From assembly GCA_015698045.1 (NCBI GenBank), contig BLAL01000193.1, positions 310,001-374,000 of the forward strand: 64,000 bases of DNA, given 5' to 3'. The position numbers and the translations under genes were made by a program. Every line of letters begins with the position of its first letter. Positions within the stretch are counted from its first letter, which is position 1. The stretch comes from Rhizophagus clarus. Taxonomy: Eukaryota; Glomeromycota; Glomeromycetes; Glomerales; Glomeraceae. This document shows positions 1 to 11,601 of the stretch, piece after piece. Under the pieces are notes generated by a model. It was not told where the DNA came from and did no database searches. It saw only the letters and a program-made list of their open reading frames with translations.

Positions 1-957
1 ATTTATTAGAATCTTTATACAATCATATTACTAATAAATAATGAATATGATTCAATCACTTTTTCTTATACCGAAATTGAAAAAAAATAATCCCAATAAA
101 ATCTGCAAAATCAAATAAGAATTTTTAATCTATCATTTACTTTTAAGATTTTTACTCATTCGTAAATACTTTTAAACGACTGTTTCACTAATTTAATAAA
201 ATTCTTAAAAACCTTTCATCATAATTTTAAATGACCCAATTCGTAAATGGATAATGGGTTAGATATCTTTTTTTTTTGCTTTAATGTTAAGAAAATAACT
301 TTTTATGACAAATTTTTGCTTAATGAAGAGTGGTGCCTTACAAACACAAGGTCAGTTCGATTCTGTCATCTTCTATCACTGATTGTACAAAAAATTATTA
401 CATCACGTAAGCCGTTAGCATATTAAGCTGGAGTATAAAAAAAGATCATAAAAAATATTTTAATGATTTCTATTGCATGAAAATTTCTTATTCAAATTAT
501 ATGAATTCAATTTTAATTTGGAAACTTTAAATAGTTCGTCTTTGTATGATTTGATTATTTGATAATCCAAGAACATCACGTATATACTTGTATTATTCCA
601 TATTTTATATAGTAAAAATCTCTTACTTGTTTAAGTGACAATTCTGATGATTGTACTGAAGTTAAATTTTTTGTTTAACGTCGAATAATTGTATTATGAA
701 AGTTGTCATGTGAACGTCACAAACTGTATCTGTCTTACATCATGTGATTTTCACCGCATTTATAGAATTCTTTATTGGAAAGTCCGTTCAAATTTTTTTT
801 TCCAAAATACAGTTCTCTAGACATTCTTCTTAGAATTGAATTAGAAACTTCTATGAAAATTATATTATTATAGAATTTTCGGAGTTTGAATAGAAAATTC
901 CTTGCTTAAAAAAAAAAGTATATAATTAGACTTTTTTGACCTAAGCAAAAGAGCCAA
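1..957. other. AT-rich spacer upstream of a kinase gene
   Basis: No sustained open reading frame with recognisable coding character is seen on either strand. The segment holds A/T runs and the promoter side of the kinase gene starting at 987. The only structured item noticed is a tRNA-like patch near 321-370. Confidence 0.5.
321..370 (+). repeat. tRNA-like / SINE-head remnant
   Basis: The segment has an A-box-like core (AGTGG at 329-333) followed by a B-box-like GTTCGATTC at 355-363. These resemble the internal RNA polymerase III promoter of tRNAs and tRNA-derived SINEs. The spacing is too short for a complete tRNA and no acceptor stem is formed, so it could be a degraded SINE head or chance. 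Confidence 0.22.
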
Positions 958-980
958 TTTTTTTTTTTAAAAAAAAAAAA
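958..980 (+). promoter_or_regulatory. oligo(dT)-oligo(dA) tract just upstream of start codon
   Basis: Eleven T directly followed by twelve A end six bases before the ATG at 987. The same T-run/A-run switch occurs upstream of other start codons here (37399-37419, 61295-61330, 16188-16218). This suggests a nucleosome-excluding core promoter element; the function is inferred. Confidence 0.35.
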
Positions 981-986
981 GTAAAA

Positions 987-3589
987 ATGAACCAATTAAC
1001 AAGTCACAATTCTTCATTATCAAACAACATATCTTTAGACATATCGACACAAACCACAAATAAACCCAAGCGTAAACGTATAATTATATTATGTAATGAA
1101 TGTAATAAAAAAAGGCATCTTTTGGACAAAAATCATCAGATTTGCCACGTTTGTTATAAAGCGAAATCAGTATTTATACCAAGTGGAAACAAAGTTATTG
1201 ATGATTTTATCAAGCATACATTAATTAGTGGGGATAGATTAGCTGGAAGAATGGTATTTGTGCCTTATAACCAATTCAAAAATGTAGAATTTCTTGCTGA
1301 AGGAGGTTTTAGTAAAGTTTATAAGGCTATTTGGATTGATGGTCCATCAATAACTAATTGGAGTAAGAAAAAGCAAAGTTTTTGTAAACCCAGATATAAT
1401 AAAAATTATAAAGTTGTCCTTAAAAAGCTTAATAATTCTACAGACATCACATCTAAGGAGTTAAATGAGGTGATTAACTGATTATTATTATTTATTTATT
1501 TAAATTATTTAAGTAATTAATAAACTTTTTATTTTAGCTCAAAATATTTCATGAATTATCCTTAAAATGTAACTATATTAATTCCGGCAATGTTAGTAAA
1601 TATTTTGGAATTACACAAGATCCCGTTACCAAAGATATCATGATTGTAATGCCATATTATAGATCAGGCGATTTGACAAACTATATTACTAACGATTTTT
1701 ATTGTATTACTTGGAATAAAAAGTTGATTAGCTTAAATTATATAATAAGCGGACTTATTAGTATACATAGTGTAAATATTATACACAGAGATTTTCACAG
1801 TGGAAATATCTTTTTTGAAAATAAATACGATCATGCATTTATAGGTGATTTGGGAATAAGTAAATCAGCAACTGAATCTACCCTATAAAAAATAAATGTC
1901 CAGAAAATGTTATCAAAATGTCTGGAAAATGTCCGGAATAAATCTGATGTGTCCGGAAAATGTCCACTTTTTTGGTACATGTCTGTCACACTTCTGATAC
2001 TTAAAATTTTGACATGTCCTAACTTTGTCCAGAATTCGTCCAGTATTTGTTTGGTATAAAATTTTGGACAAATTCTGGACAGTTAAACCTGGACAATTTC
2101 TGGACATAGTAAAAAAACCAGATAGACAAATTCCGGACATGAAAAAGTTCAGGACAAATTCTGGATACTATTTCCAAAAAAGGATAAATTAATTTTGTAA
2201 AAAAATGCAAAAATCACAAAACTGACATTCAAAATCTTTTCTGTCGTACTAATTAAAATTGCAGAGCAGGCAAAAATACTATATATCTATGATATATAAA
2301 TTTTGGGTTGAGGAATAATGATGATCATCTATCCATTGATCATCTTTTATGGCAAAATTTTACGAAAATACATTTCCGGACAATTTCAGGACAATTTTCT
2401 AATATCCCGAAAATGCAGTGTTTTCGGAACAGTTTCCGGACACACAGTGTCCAGAATTTCAGGACAATTATTTAGACAATTTGTCCGGACATTTTCTGGA
2501 CATTATCCGGACACTTATTTTTTATAGGGCTACAAATGATAATAATAATGAGAATTATGGTATCATTCCTTATATGGCACCAGAGATTTTTAAAGGGCAG
2601 AAATATACAAAAGCATCAGATATATATAGTTTGGGAATGATTATGTGGGAGTTTATGACAGGTAGAAGACCTTTTTGGAATAGAATTCATGATGCAGAAC
2701 TTATAATTGAAATATGTGATGGTCTAAGACCACCAATAGTAACAAATGCACCTAAGGGATACATTTAATTAATGAAAGAATGTTGGCATGAAGATCCAGT
2801 AGCTACTGATATACGTAATAGAATTGTTTATATTCATAATAAAGAATGGAATAAAATAACTACCATTGTAAAATCATCAGATATTGGACCTGTAACAACA
2901 AATAATCCAGGTGCTTTTTATAAGAGTAGACCTTTAAGTGGTATGATTCAATCTGCAATGTTTACAATGTCTACAAGAAGTTTAAGAAGTTATTCTATAA
3001 CTGCAGAAATTGGTAAATATAATATTAAATGTTTTTATTCAACAAAAGTAAATAATAATGCTTTATTTCGTTATTATTTAGATCTATTTCACAAGAACAA
3101 TACATCTTTTAACGGTGATTAATTATTTAATACTATTATCTCACATAACAACTTAAGTAACATTAATAAATTTTGTCCTTAAGGTAAAAGAAAGTTTGAC
3201 GACAATCAAATTGAAAACAAATTAAACGAAGGTATGATTAAAATCAAATTTTTATATATATATGTGAAGGATTACATTTTTTAATTAAATAAAATATTTC
3301 CAGACAACATTATTAAAAGGACTAAGTTAACCGAAAAAGAAGATAATGGTAAGATACTTATCATCTTGAAATAAATAAGACTTATAATAATTTAATAAAT
3401 TTTGTCTCATTTAGATTACATTACAAGAGAATTTGAATTGGATATTGATATGAATATCAGTGACGAAAGTAAGTAAGCTTCATCTTGTCACTTAAAAAGT
3501 TTTTATTGAAACTGTTTTTATTGTCTTATTTAATTTCTTAATTTAAAAATGTAGGATACACAACACATGAAATTAATTTTGATATTTGA
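987..3589 (+). pseudogene. TKL-type protein kinase gene, split by a transposon and carrying a nonsense codon
   Basis: Exons: 987-1469, 1538-1880, (transposon 1881-2529 plus one 3-bp target copy), 2533-3114, then micro-exons 3184-3231, 3304-3348, 3415-3468 and 3555-3589 ending in TGA. All junctions follow GT...AG and keep frame. The N-terminus has paired CxxC motifs (C36/C39, C53/C56), typical of the expanded kinases of Rhizophagus. The kinase domain shows the glycine loop EGGFSKVY (residues 105-112), VVLKKL with the ATP lysine, HRDFHSGN, DLG for DFG, and MAPE. If the insert and one CTA are ignored, the frame runs straight across the insertion point, which lies in the activation segment between DLG and APE. 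Two further lesions are seen: an in-frame TAA at 2766-2768, where paralogs read Glu (GYIELMKECW), and loss of the residues around the conserved RPTA of subdomain XI. It is probably a dead member of a large kinase family; a truncated product of exons 1-2 cannot be excluded. Confidence 0.82.
1881..2529. mobile_element. MITE-like DNA transposon copy 1, 3-bp target duplication (CTA)
   Basis: The element begins CCCTATAAAAAATAAATGTCC and ends with its inverted complement (GGACACTTATTTTTTATAGGG). It is flanked on both sides by CTA (1878-1880, 2530-2532). It has no transposase. The interior is built from many short TGTCCGGA / TCCGGACA repeats in both orientations. A second, inverted copy at 18695-19319 is nearly identical apart from about 24 bp missing there. 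A 3-bp duplication fits PIF/Harbinger- or CACTA-type transposition, but the family is not assigned. It sits in a kinase exon. Confidence 0.88.
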
Positions 3590-4419
3590 ATCTATACTCA
3601 TAAACTTAGTTATATGATACTATTATTTGTACATTTCTTTTAATACTCTTTATTTTTAACTTTCATTAATTTTATTAGTATTATACAGAGTTAAAAGACT
3701 GTAATTTAAAATTTTCATAGTACAGTTAATAAACGCATGTTAATTGCAAATCATTCACTCAAAATCAGCTAACTTAGGAAATTTTTCCTAAATATTACCG
3801 TACTTCAACTATCATTTCTTATAGTTTTTTTGAATAAAGAAAATATACAAGCTTAAAAAAAAAATATATTCTTCTTGGTATTTGAAGAATTGCCAAAAGA
3901 TTCAAATTTTCTATTTGCCCGTCTTACTTACTCTCCGTCATCTGATTGTTATTGGTCCCATTTTGCATATTACGTCACGAACCAATGATCTCGGGACACT
4001 AAACATCTTGCCATAAATTCATAGATATCAAAAATTGAATAATAGTTAAATGTTTTTTTATTTAAAATATATAATCAACCTCTCAGAATCCGAATACAAT
4101 ATAGCGCTGCAACGTTTGTATCGTTAGAACAACCCCTTCTACGCATTTATAATATAATCGGTCAAACAAATTTAATATTGTTTGTTTGAACACATATATA
4201 ATCTGGATGAAAAAAAATTTTATCAATATAAATTTTTTTGAAGTTTTGAAATATAGAATAAAAAGAAATTAGAAATAATAGATAAATTAGATGGGAAAAA
4301 TACAGTATATATTCTTTGGTAAACAAGAATGGCAGGCTAATGCGATATATTTTGTTAAATGTAAAAATTGTTCACAATTTACAGTATGCTAGAGAATAAA
4401 AAAAAGAGATTTATCATTA

Positions 4420-4537
4420 GTCCGGAGTGAAACGAAGGACTAGTATATATTTCTATGCAAAGTTCACACAAAATGTCCGTCTGTCCGTCCGCTCAAAAAT
4501 CATGATTGGTTTATTTAGTTACACTAGTACTCCGGAC
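4420..4537. mobile_element. short MITE with TTA target duplication (PIF/Harbinger-like)
   Basis: GTCCGGAGT at 4420-4428 is matched by ACTCCGGAC at 4529-4537, and TTA flanks the element on both sides (4417-4419, 4538-4540). The total is 118 bp with no coding capacity. TTA/TWA duplications are the hallmark of PIF/Harbinger elements. Confidence 0.72.
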
Positions 4538-5027
4538 TTAATAACGGTTCTGATTTCTGAAACCGTTCTCTAGTCTAGAAAAGAAAATTAAGCCAATGTT
4601 ATAAACAACCTTTCTGCACAGAGCACATACTGCGTATAACGGTAATACAATCATAAACAATCAAATTTAAAATCAATATTGTGAAGTGATTTTCTTCTTA
4701 TTGTCTAAATCTTCATTATAAAGTTTATTATTTTACCATTTTTATAATAATGAATTTACTTTATTTACCAATTAAAATATAATAGATGATGTTATTTTAT
4801 GGATAATGCAATTAATGCATGTAATGATTTAATTTTATTATAAATTTAAATGTAATATACATATTTGTTAGGAAGTTTGTTCAATATTGCGAAAAATTCA
4901 ATAGCCTATCTGGTTAAATTCTGGCTGATATTATTCCCCATCTCAATAAATATACAGGAATTATGATGTCATTGTCATTTTATGATTAAAAATTTTTTTT
5001 TTTAACCAAAAGTGGTAGCTCGCTGTT

Positions 5028-5312
5028 TTGAAATGACCACCGAATGACCATTGAATGACCTATCATTTGAGGTCATTTGTCATTTAAGTCATTTAACATA
5101 ATGCTGGTAAAATCTATAGTGCTGGCTGGAATTATAATTTTATAATTATTGAGTATTACGTAAATACATATAAAATTTCAATAATTTTGGGCGGAATTAT
5201 GGAAATCACATAATATAATTTTTAAATGACTATGTCATTTGTCAATTAACTATTAACTTCAGAATGAACCAAATGACACGTGACAAATGACTGATGTCAT
5301 TTAAGTCATTTC
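5028..5312. repeat. cluster of AATGAC / GTCATT words in both orientations
   Basis: The hexamer AATGAC or its complement recurs more than a dozen times, often as ATTTAAGTCATTT or AAATGACAAATGAC. It is dense at the two ends (5028-5100 and 5226-5312) with AT-rich DNA between. The arrangement resembles the iterated subterminal motifs of a MITE, but no clean terminal repeat or target duplication was found. Confidence 0.4.
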
Positions 5313-5447
5313 TGCTGATCTTCATTATGCAAACTCTTTAATCCTGTGATACATTATGATATCATCAACCGTGTAATTGTGTAATTGTGCAACATAATCA
5401 AATATAAATTTACTTAATTTGTATAACTCTTGCAGAAAAAAAGAAAA

Positions 5448-6833
5448 ATGTCCAATTTAAATAGGGATATTCTTTATTTAATATTTGAACAACTGCAAGA
5501 TGATACAAAGACACTTTATTCATGTCTTAGAGTCAATAAAACTTGGTGTGAAGTAATTGTTCCAATTTTATGGAAAAATCCTTGGAAAAGTTTAAAAAAA
5601 AAGAATGAAATATTATTATTAAATGTAATAATTTCGCATTTATCAAATGTATCAAGAAATAAAATAGGGGAACATGAAATATTATCCAATTTTTATCAAA
5701 AGCCATCATTTAATTATATTAGTTATTGTAAACATTTAAATTTAGACGAAATTCAGAGAATAATTAATGAAAATATCAACAAAAAGTCGATTTTATTAGA
5801 AATATTAAACCTTTTTATTAATGAAAATACGAGGTTTACTCATCTTTATATGTGTAAAAATTTTGTACATCAAATTCATCTAAATCATGGAGCAGAACTA
5901 TGCTTTTCTGAAATTGAATTCCTTAGTTGCAGTACTGGAATTAATGATAGTGTTTTAACTAAATTAATAGAATCATGTAATTCAATTAAAGAATTGAAAC
6001 TTATTATTGAATTAGAGAATAATAATCACGGAATTATTAAATTGATTGAAGCTCAAAGAAAATTATTTAATATTGATATAATTCGTCATACATATGCCAA
6101 TGAATCATTTTGTAAAATTCTTGAAAATTCGTTGATTAAACATGCAAGTACCATACAAAACTGTAAGATTACTAGTCAACCTTTAACAAATTTTCTTTCA
6201 TCTTTTGTAAATTTAAAAGAATTAGATTTGGGCAGTACTACGTTAACCGATACTTCATGGAATTGTTTAGAAAATTTGTCTTTACCTTTTCTACAAATTT
6301 TAAAATCTAGTAGTATCCCAATCGGAGATTTAACAAGGTTAATTAAAAATACAAATGGAGAGCTTATTGAAATTAAAATAGATTATACAAGACATGATGA
6401 AATTGGGAACAAAAATCTTATTCAAACTATTTATCAAAAATGTCCAAATATTAGGATTCTAACAGTATTGATTAGAAATTGTAATATCCTAGAATTAGAA
6501 ATATTGTTAATTAGTTGTCAGTATTTAAATAGATTATATATTCTTATTAGTAATCTTCAAGATCCTATGTTTGATTGGGATAAATTGTTTGAAATATTAA
6601 CTAAATCGTCACCAACTAGTTTATATAAAATTATATTTCACTGCCATAAGCTACCTGTGTTGGAAACCTTTAAGTTATTTTTTGATAATTGGAAGAGAAG
6701 ACATCCCAATATGTTTTTAAAAATCATTTATAATAAAAGTATGAATCCTGATGAATTAATAGAAAGTTATAAATCAGAAGGAATACTAGTTAAAAAATTT
6801 ATTTATCACCAAAGAACTGAAAATTTTGAATGA
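5448..6833 (+). CDS. F-box-like protein
   Basis: A single-exon gene of 461 codons. I chose the ATG at 5448 because the reading frame upstream has no earlier ATG. The N-terminus (about residues 1-48) has the F-box pattern of fungal SCF adaptors: LNRDILYLIFEQL, a stretch with SCLRVNKTWCEVIVPILWKNPW, then a Ser/Lys-rich linker. The remainder is leucine/isoleucine-rich with repeated motifs such as NLKELDLGSTTLTD and PFLQIL that look like degenerate leucine-rich repeats. F-box proteins tether substrates to Skp1-cullin ubiquitin ligases, and the LRR-like part would be the substrate side. Glomeromycotina carry hundreds of such genes. The reading frame is undamaged. The specific substrate is unknown. 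Confidence 0.85.
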   Translation: MSNLNRDILYLIFEQLQDDTKTLYSCLRVNKTWCEVIVPILWKNPWKSLKKKNEILLLNVIISHLSNVSRNKIGEHEILSNFYQKPSFNYISYCKHLNLDEIQRIINENINKKSILLEILNLFINENTRFTHLYMCKNFVHQIHLNHGAELCFSEIEFLSCSTGINDSVLTKLIESCNSIKELKLIIELENNNHGIIKLIEAQRKLFNIDIIRHTYANESFCKILENSLIKHASTIQNCKITSQPLTNFLSSFVNLKELDLGSTTLTDTSWNCLENLSLPFLQILKSSSIPIGDLTRLIKNTNGELIEIKIDYTRHDEIGNKNLIQTIYQKCPNIRILTVLIRNCNILELEILLISCQYLNRLYILISNLQDPMFDWDKLFEILTKSSPTSLYKIIFHCHKLPVLETFKLFFDNWKRRHPNMFLKIIYNKSMNPDELIESYKSEGILVKKFIYHQRTENFE

Positions 6834-8592
6834 ATTTATTAAGTTTATACTATTTTATACGTTTAATAAGCTTAATAATGTTTAATTATTAAGAAATATT
6901 TATATTTTATTACAACTAAAATTATAGAATCATATAATAGATGGCATAATCGTTGTACTTTAAAGTAAATGTAATAAAATATTATATTTTTATTTTATGA
7001 AATTTTTTACCGTTTAATTAATTTTTTAATTTTATTGATCTAGATTCAAAGTTAATTATAGTTTATGCCATGAGTTTTGTGAAAGTTTATTAAAATATAC
7101 TATATTTTTACTTTAACTTTTGAAATCACACACTTAAATTATTATTTGAACCGCGTATAAAGTTTACAAGGATTTATTTCACATGGAATATTTAATAATT
7201 ATAACTCATTTAATAATTTTACATTTGAATACATTCATGACATACTAATTGCATAATTTGAGAACTCTCTTCAGTTATAGCAGCATAAATAAAGCAAAAA
7301 GAAATTGGTAGATTCATTGTCATATTTTAAAGTATTTGATTATAGTTTCAAAATGATCGTAAAACAAGCGGACTAAATTCTCCTCTTTTGCCTCAATAGT
7401 TTCTTTTCTTCATCCTTTTTATAACCGTTTAATTCCAAAAAATTTTAAATTTTATTAATATTAATTAATCGTTTCCAAATGATGATGACAATTTTCTAAG
7501 TGGATCATGATGAAAACTATGTGATTCAATTGAAATTCCTTTAACACTAAAGTGCACTATATTCATTATTTAATATTTAACACATAACAATGCAAAAAAA
7601 ATTAATCATTCCCTCCCTTTCAGAATTTGTTTCATTTAAAAAGTAATTTATACACGCTTTGTTTTCTTTAGTAATTTTTCTTATAGTAATTTCAAGTATC
7701 GATGAAGGAGAGCTAACTTAATTTATAAAAAAAAATTATATATATATACTGTATATTCTTTTTTTTTTTATTTAAATTTATTTTATTTAAATTTTCAACG
7801 AAATGTACCAATCAAAAATTTGGTATAATTTTTATTGCTACCACTTCAACAAACAGAATGTAAAAAGCTGCATATCCTAGGGTATGGAAATGATTTAACC
7901 TGTTTTCGCAATTTAATTTGATGAATTCAATTCATATATAATTTGTCTATAATAAATTAGAAGTAGAAATTACCCTTTATTATATTTTATTAGAATAACA
8001 TTCGTGTTAATGTGAAAATTTAATCAACTAAAGCATTTATATGCTGAATAAGCTTTAAAACACAACCTTCAAACAAATGAAATGGTCCTTTGAAAGAATT
8101 AATGTTTTTACTGTATCGTTCAATTTTACGTAACGACTTCTTTACTATGTTTCGACTACAGATTTTTATAAAATACTAATTAGCAGCTGAAATTTCATTT
8201 TTACATTACAGATTTATAGAGTCTGAAACGGATGGTTACAAACTATTTTATTATCGTAAATTATATTAACTAGATGATTCAAGCCATTTACGCATGTTAT
8301 AATAGATACATGGCAGATCTACAAAGTATTTAATAGAAAAGTCTAAAATAAGTAAAGCAATTAATTTTATCATTTATATTAACAAAATTTTCGATTTGGT
8401 GGTCATTATTTTCAATATCCATTGACAATTCATTTAAGTAAAGCGAAGAATTATGAACTTAATGATATCAATAAAGTAGCAAAAAAATGTAAAATTAACA
8501 ACATTAATTTTTCATATTTAGCAGCTATCAAATAGGTAATATTTATTATAAAAACACCCAAATTCAAAGAATGTATCAATGATTGTTAAGAT
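6834..8592. other. intergenic spacer
   Basis: AT-rich DNA (A/T runs, a short TATATATA tract near 7737) with no coding segment I can support on either strand. It lies between the F-box gene and the 2.6-kb inverted-repeat element. Confidence 0.5.
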
Positions 8593-11217
8593 ATCATCGG
8601 GAGTTGTATTCTATGTAGATTTATATGAAAAATCTATGTAAAATTTATATACACTATTCTACATAGTTTTAAATACCCAACATGGATTTCACATAAATCT
8701 GATCTTACATGTAAAGTAAATTTATATAGAATTATATAGAATTTTTATTTAAAATTCAAATAAAGTCTATGTATTTTTTAAATAAATATTACATTAATAT
8801 TATTTGTAAATTTGTAAATAAAACTTTCATTTTAAATTATTGCATAAATACATTCTAAATCTTACTAACGAATTATCTAATGACATACATTAGATTACTA
8901 TCACTCTCTGACCTACTTTGCTAGTCCAATTTACATATAAACAGTTTTCATGATAATAATATGTCTACAAACGCCATACCAGACTTTACATAAGTCATTT
9001 TACAACTCCACAAATCTTTGGTCAAATATGCCTTGTATGTCATGTGATACACGTGGTGACGGTATACCTTCTAAGATTAAAGAAATCAAACAAAGTATCA
9101 ATCAAAAATAATTTTGCAACCTGCACTAATAATATCAACATACCCATAATTGTCTTGGAGGGAGTATAGTTCATAACTAAGTCCCCAGTATTAATTTCCT
9201 CATTAGTTTATATTTTTAATGTTTTCCATAGACTGTCGTTCTCATAAAGATACAGTTTCCATTTATTTTCATCATATATGAACATTTTTAAAAAAAACTT
9301 ATTGCAGTTAATAAATCAATCAAAATGATCACAGACCCGCAATATTTATCTGATTTCCATATCAAAACACTGTATGTCTGTATCTATATCCCGTGTACTA
9401 ATCAACGTGATTGTTGGCTTTCATCTACTTATGTAATGTCAAACAACAGATAGAAATGCAAGAAATATTACAAAGAAATTAGCTACACACATAGAAACAG
9501 AAAATTGAATATATGTTATAAACATACCAAAAAAGAAAGTTCACAGTAATCATTCAGACATTTGTTATGCGATCACTATTAAGAAATATAAATCTCAGCA
9601 TAGATGATTCACAACTGTACAAGAATATACATTTCTGAGAAAAACGAATTAAAAACCAGGAAAAGACCCTTACTATCAAACTTTTGGATCTATAAAAAAG
9701 GAAGAAACATTAGCAAAATACTAGTTAACATTTCTCTAATAAAAAATACAATTTTTACACTAAACTTACTTTCTTTGTTGGTTCCAATAACTCGAATCTA
9801 CAAAAAAAAATTAAGAAACACTAGTTAATGCCTCTCTTAATAAAAAAGTATATAAAATAAAGTAGGTTTCATAATGAAGCTTACCTTTTTTATTTTCAAT
9901 GGTTTGACGAATTCCCAATCCTACTTTTCTATTCCAAAGTCCAACGCCATCTGAGAGAGAAATATAAGAAGAAAATAAAGGAGCGTTATAAAGTCTTACT
10001 AATGTTTCCTAAATCTCCTTGATCCCTAATCCTTACCATAGTTCTTTCCCAATCTTCAAAGTATAACAATTCAAGGAATTCGAGACTCTGGGTAGAAGTA
10101 CACAATAAAAAATATGAAAATTAGTAAAGTTTATAAGTCTCTGTTTCCTAATTCTCTACAAGCTCTCACATTATTCTGAAGTTAATAGTCAAAATAAATT
10201 CTACTCACCCGCAGTTTGTAGTACTTAAAATAGTTTGTTAGTAAAAAATATACCGGTTTATAAAAGTTTTTTTTTCTCTTTTTTCTTTCACAGTTTAAAA
10301 GAAAATAAAAAAAATTTTTTTTAATTGGAAAATTCATTTTGGTTTTATATAGACAAAGAAGTTTTTTTTTTAAAAAAGGAATGTAAAATAAGTTTAAAAA
10401 AGTGTAAATACAAAATAGAAAAGTTTAATAGTTTTTTCATATAGTATAAAAAAGTTTATTTATAAAGAAATATTCCAAACTGGCGAAAAAACATTGTTTT
10501 AAGAATGAATGTTAGTTGTTAAAGATGAAGAAAACAATACAACGAAATCAAAAGTGGGAAGATGTGTTTGGAAAGGATCAAAAAAATAGACGTTTATGTT
10601 GTACAAATTGACACGTGTTTAGATGAGATATGTTTGAAGGCTAATTGCAAGGAGTAGGTGGCCGGCATTCTCTGTGAAGCAGTCACTATATTCTTATAAA
10701 TGTACAAGTTTTTGAAACTTAGTTTAATAAAAGTATCCATATAGAAGAGATAAAAAAATATTAAGGTTATTGAAAAAAACCACTAATTGCTAATATTGAT
10801 TGTAATCATGATAATTTTAAAGTAATTACATTTACATTTGAACGATAATTTTATATAAAATATACATCACATTTCGCATATATATAATTAGTATATGAAA
10901 TATTTGCATAATATTTATTTGATTATATATTATACATGAATTTATATTCAAATAGGTTTGTATCTGTATAATTTTATTTAAAATATTTACATGATATTAC
11001 CTGACTTTAAATTATATATAAATTTATATTTAACTGATTTTATATTTACATAAATTTTATACAAAATATTTACAATATTTTTATGTTCATATGAAAAATA
11101 AATTGATTATTTATATATACCACAGATTTATAAAAATTTATATAATAAATTTATATTGGATATATATAGAATTATAGACATTACATAGACTCTATAAAAA
11201 ATACAACTCCTGATGAT
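8593..11217. mobile_element. 2.6-kb element with inverted terminal repeats
   Basis: ATCATC(G/A)GGAGTTGTATT at 8593-8610 is mirrored by AATACAACTCCTGATGAT at 11200-11217. Inside both ends are several hundred bases of repetitive AT-rich DNA full of TTTATAT(A)GAATTATATAG-like words. The centre (about 8800-10750) is different, more complex sequence. No transposase was recognised and target duplications are not clear. It could be a large non-autonomous DNA transposon or two diverged MITEs in inverted orientation flanking unrelated DNA. See the candidate exons at 9885-10087. Confidence 0.5.
9885..10087 (-). pseudogene. candidate spliced exons of an unrecognised gene inside the inverted-repeat element
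   Basis: On the minus strand, 10087-10037 (51 nt) lies between an AG and GTAAGG and reads SLEFLELLYFEDWERTM. Segment 9950-9885 (66 nt) lies between TCTCTCAG and GTAAGC and reads DGVGLWNRKVGLGIRQTIEN in one phase. The donors are strong and both blocks are open, but the phases of the two blocks do not match each other with these sites. It is either a decayed gene or a coincidence. No family was recognised. Confidence 0.25.
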
Positions 11218-11601
11218 GTCCGGTCTAGCTGTTAATTTTAGTTAATATTTTCGAAACGTTTAAGCAAATAGCTTAAATATGAAAAATAGCGGCTTAATCG
11301 TATAGATACAGTATATGTCTAAGTTACACTCTAAGTCAGCGAGTATAACTTTAACGTACTAATCAATGCAAGGGAAGTAATTTTATGACTATACTATTTA
11401 TAGATATAATTACTGGATGTTACATAAATTACATACGAGTTTATAAATTTGTCAGAAATCAGTAATTCTTTTTTTTATTATATATATCCTTTTTTTTTAT
11501 AAAGAAAATTCTTTACATTTTATTTTATTATATGACTTTAAATAAATTGTAATCTAAGTATTCAGCGCAACATAAATTGGTTTAATATGGAAATATCAAA
11601 A

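Larger units (their letters stand above)
3590..5447. other. intergenic spacer
   Basis: Between the kinase gene and the F-box gene there is no supported gene. Besides the MITE at 4420-4537 it contains a cluster of AATGAC/GTCATT words near 5028-5312 and otherwise plain AT-rich DNA. Confidence 0.5.

Noticed and set aside
1913-2527. Overlapping open frames on both strands inside the first TGTCCGG transposon, and the equivalent frames in the 18.7-kb copy
   Set aside because: The frames are by-products of the TGTCCGG word repeats, exist in several phases at once and encode the same short repeated peptides; no transposase motif.
1881-2529. Idea that the first transposon behaves as an intron (introner)
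   Set aside because: The only AG near the right end (TATAG) and the nearest GT at the left leave stop codons and no clean junction; the copy at 18.7 kb lies outside genes.
9604-9828. 74-codon plus-strand frame
   Set aside because: Lys/Ile/Asn-rich composition expected of AT-rich noncoding DNA, no paralog, inside the inverted-repeat element.
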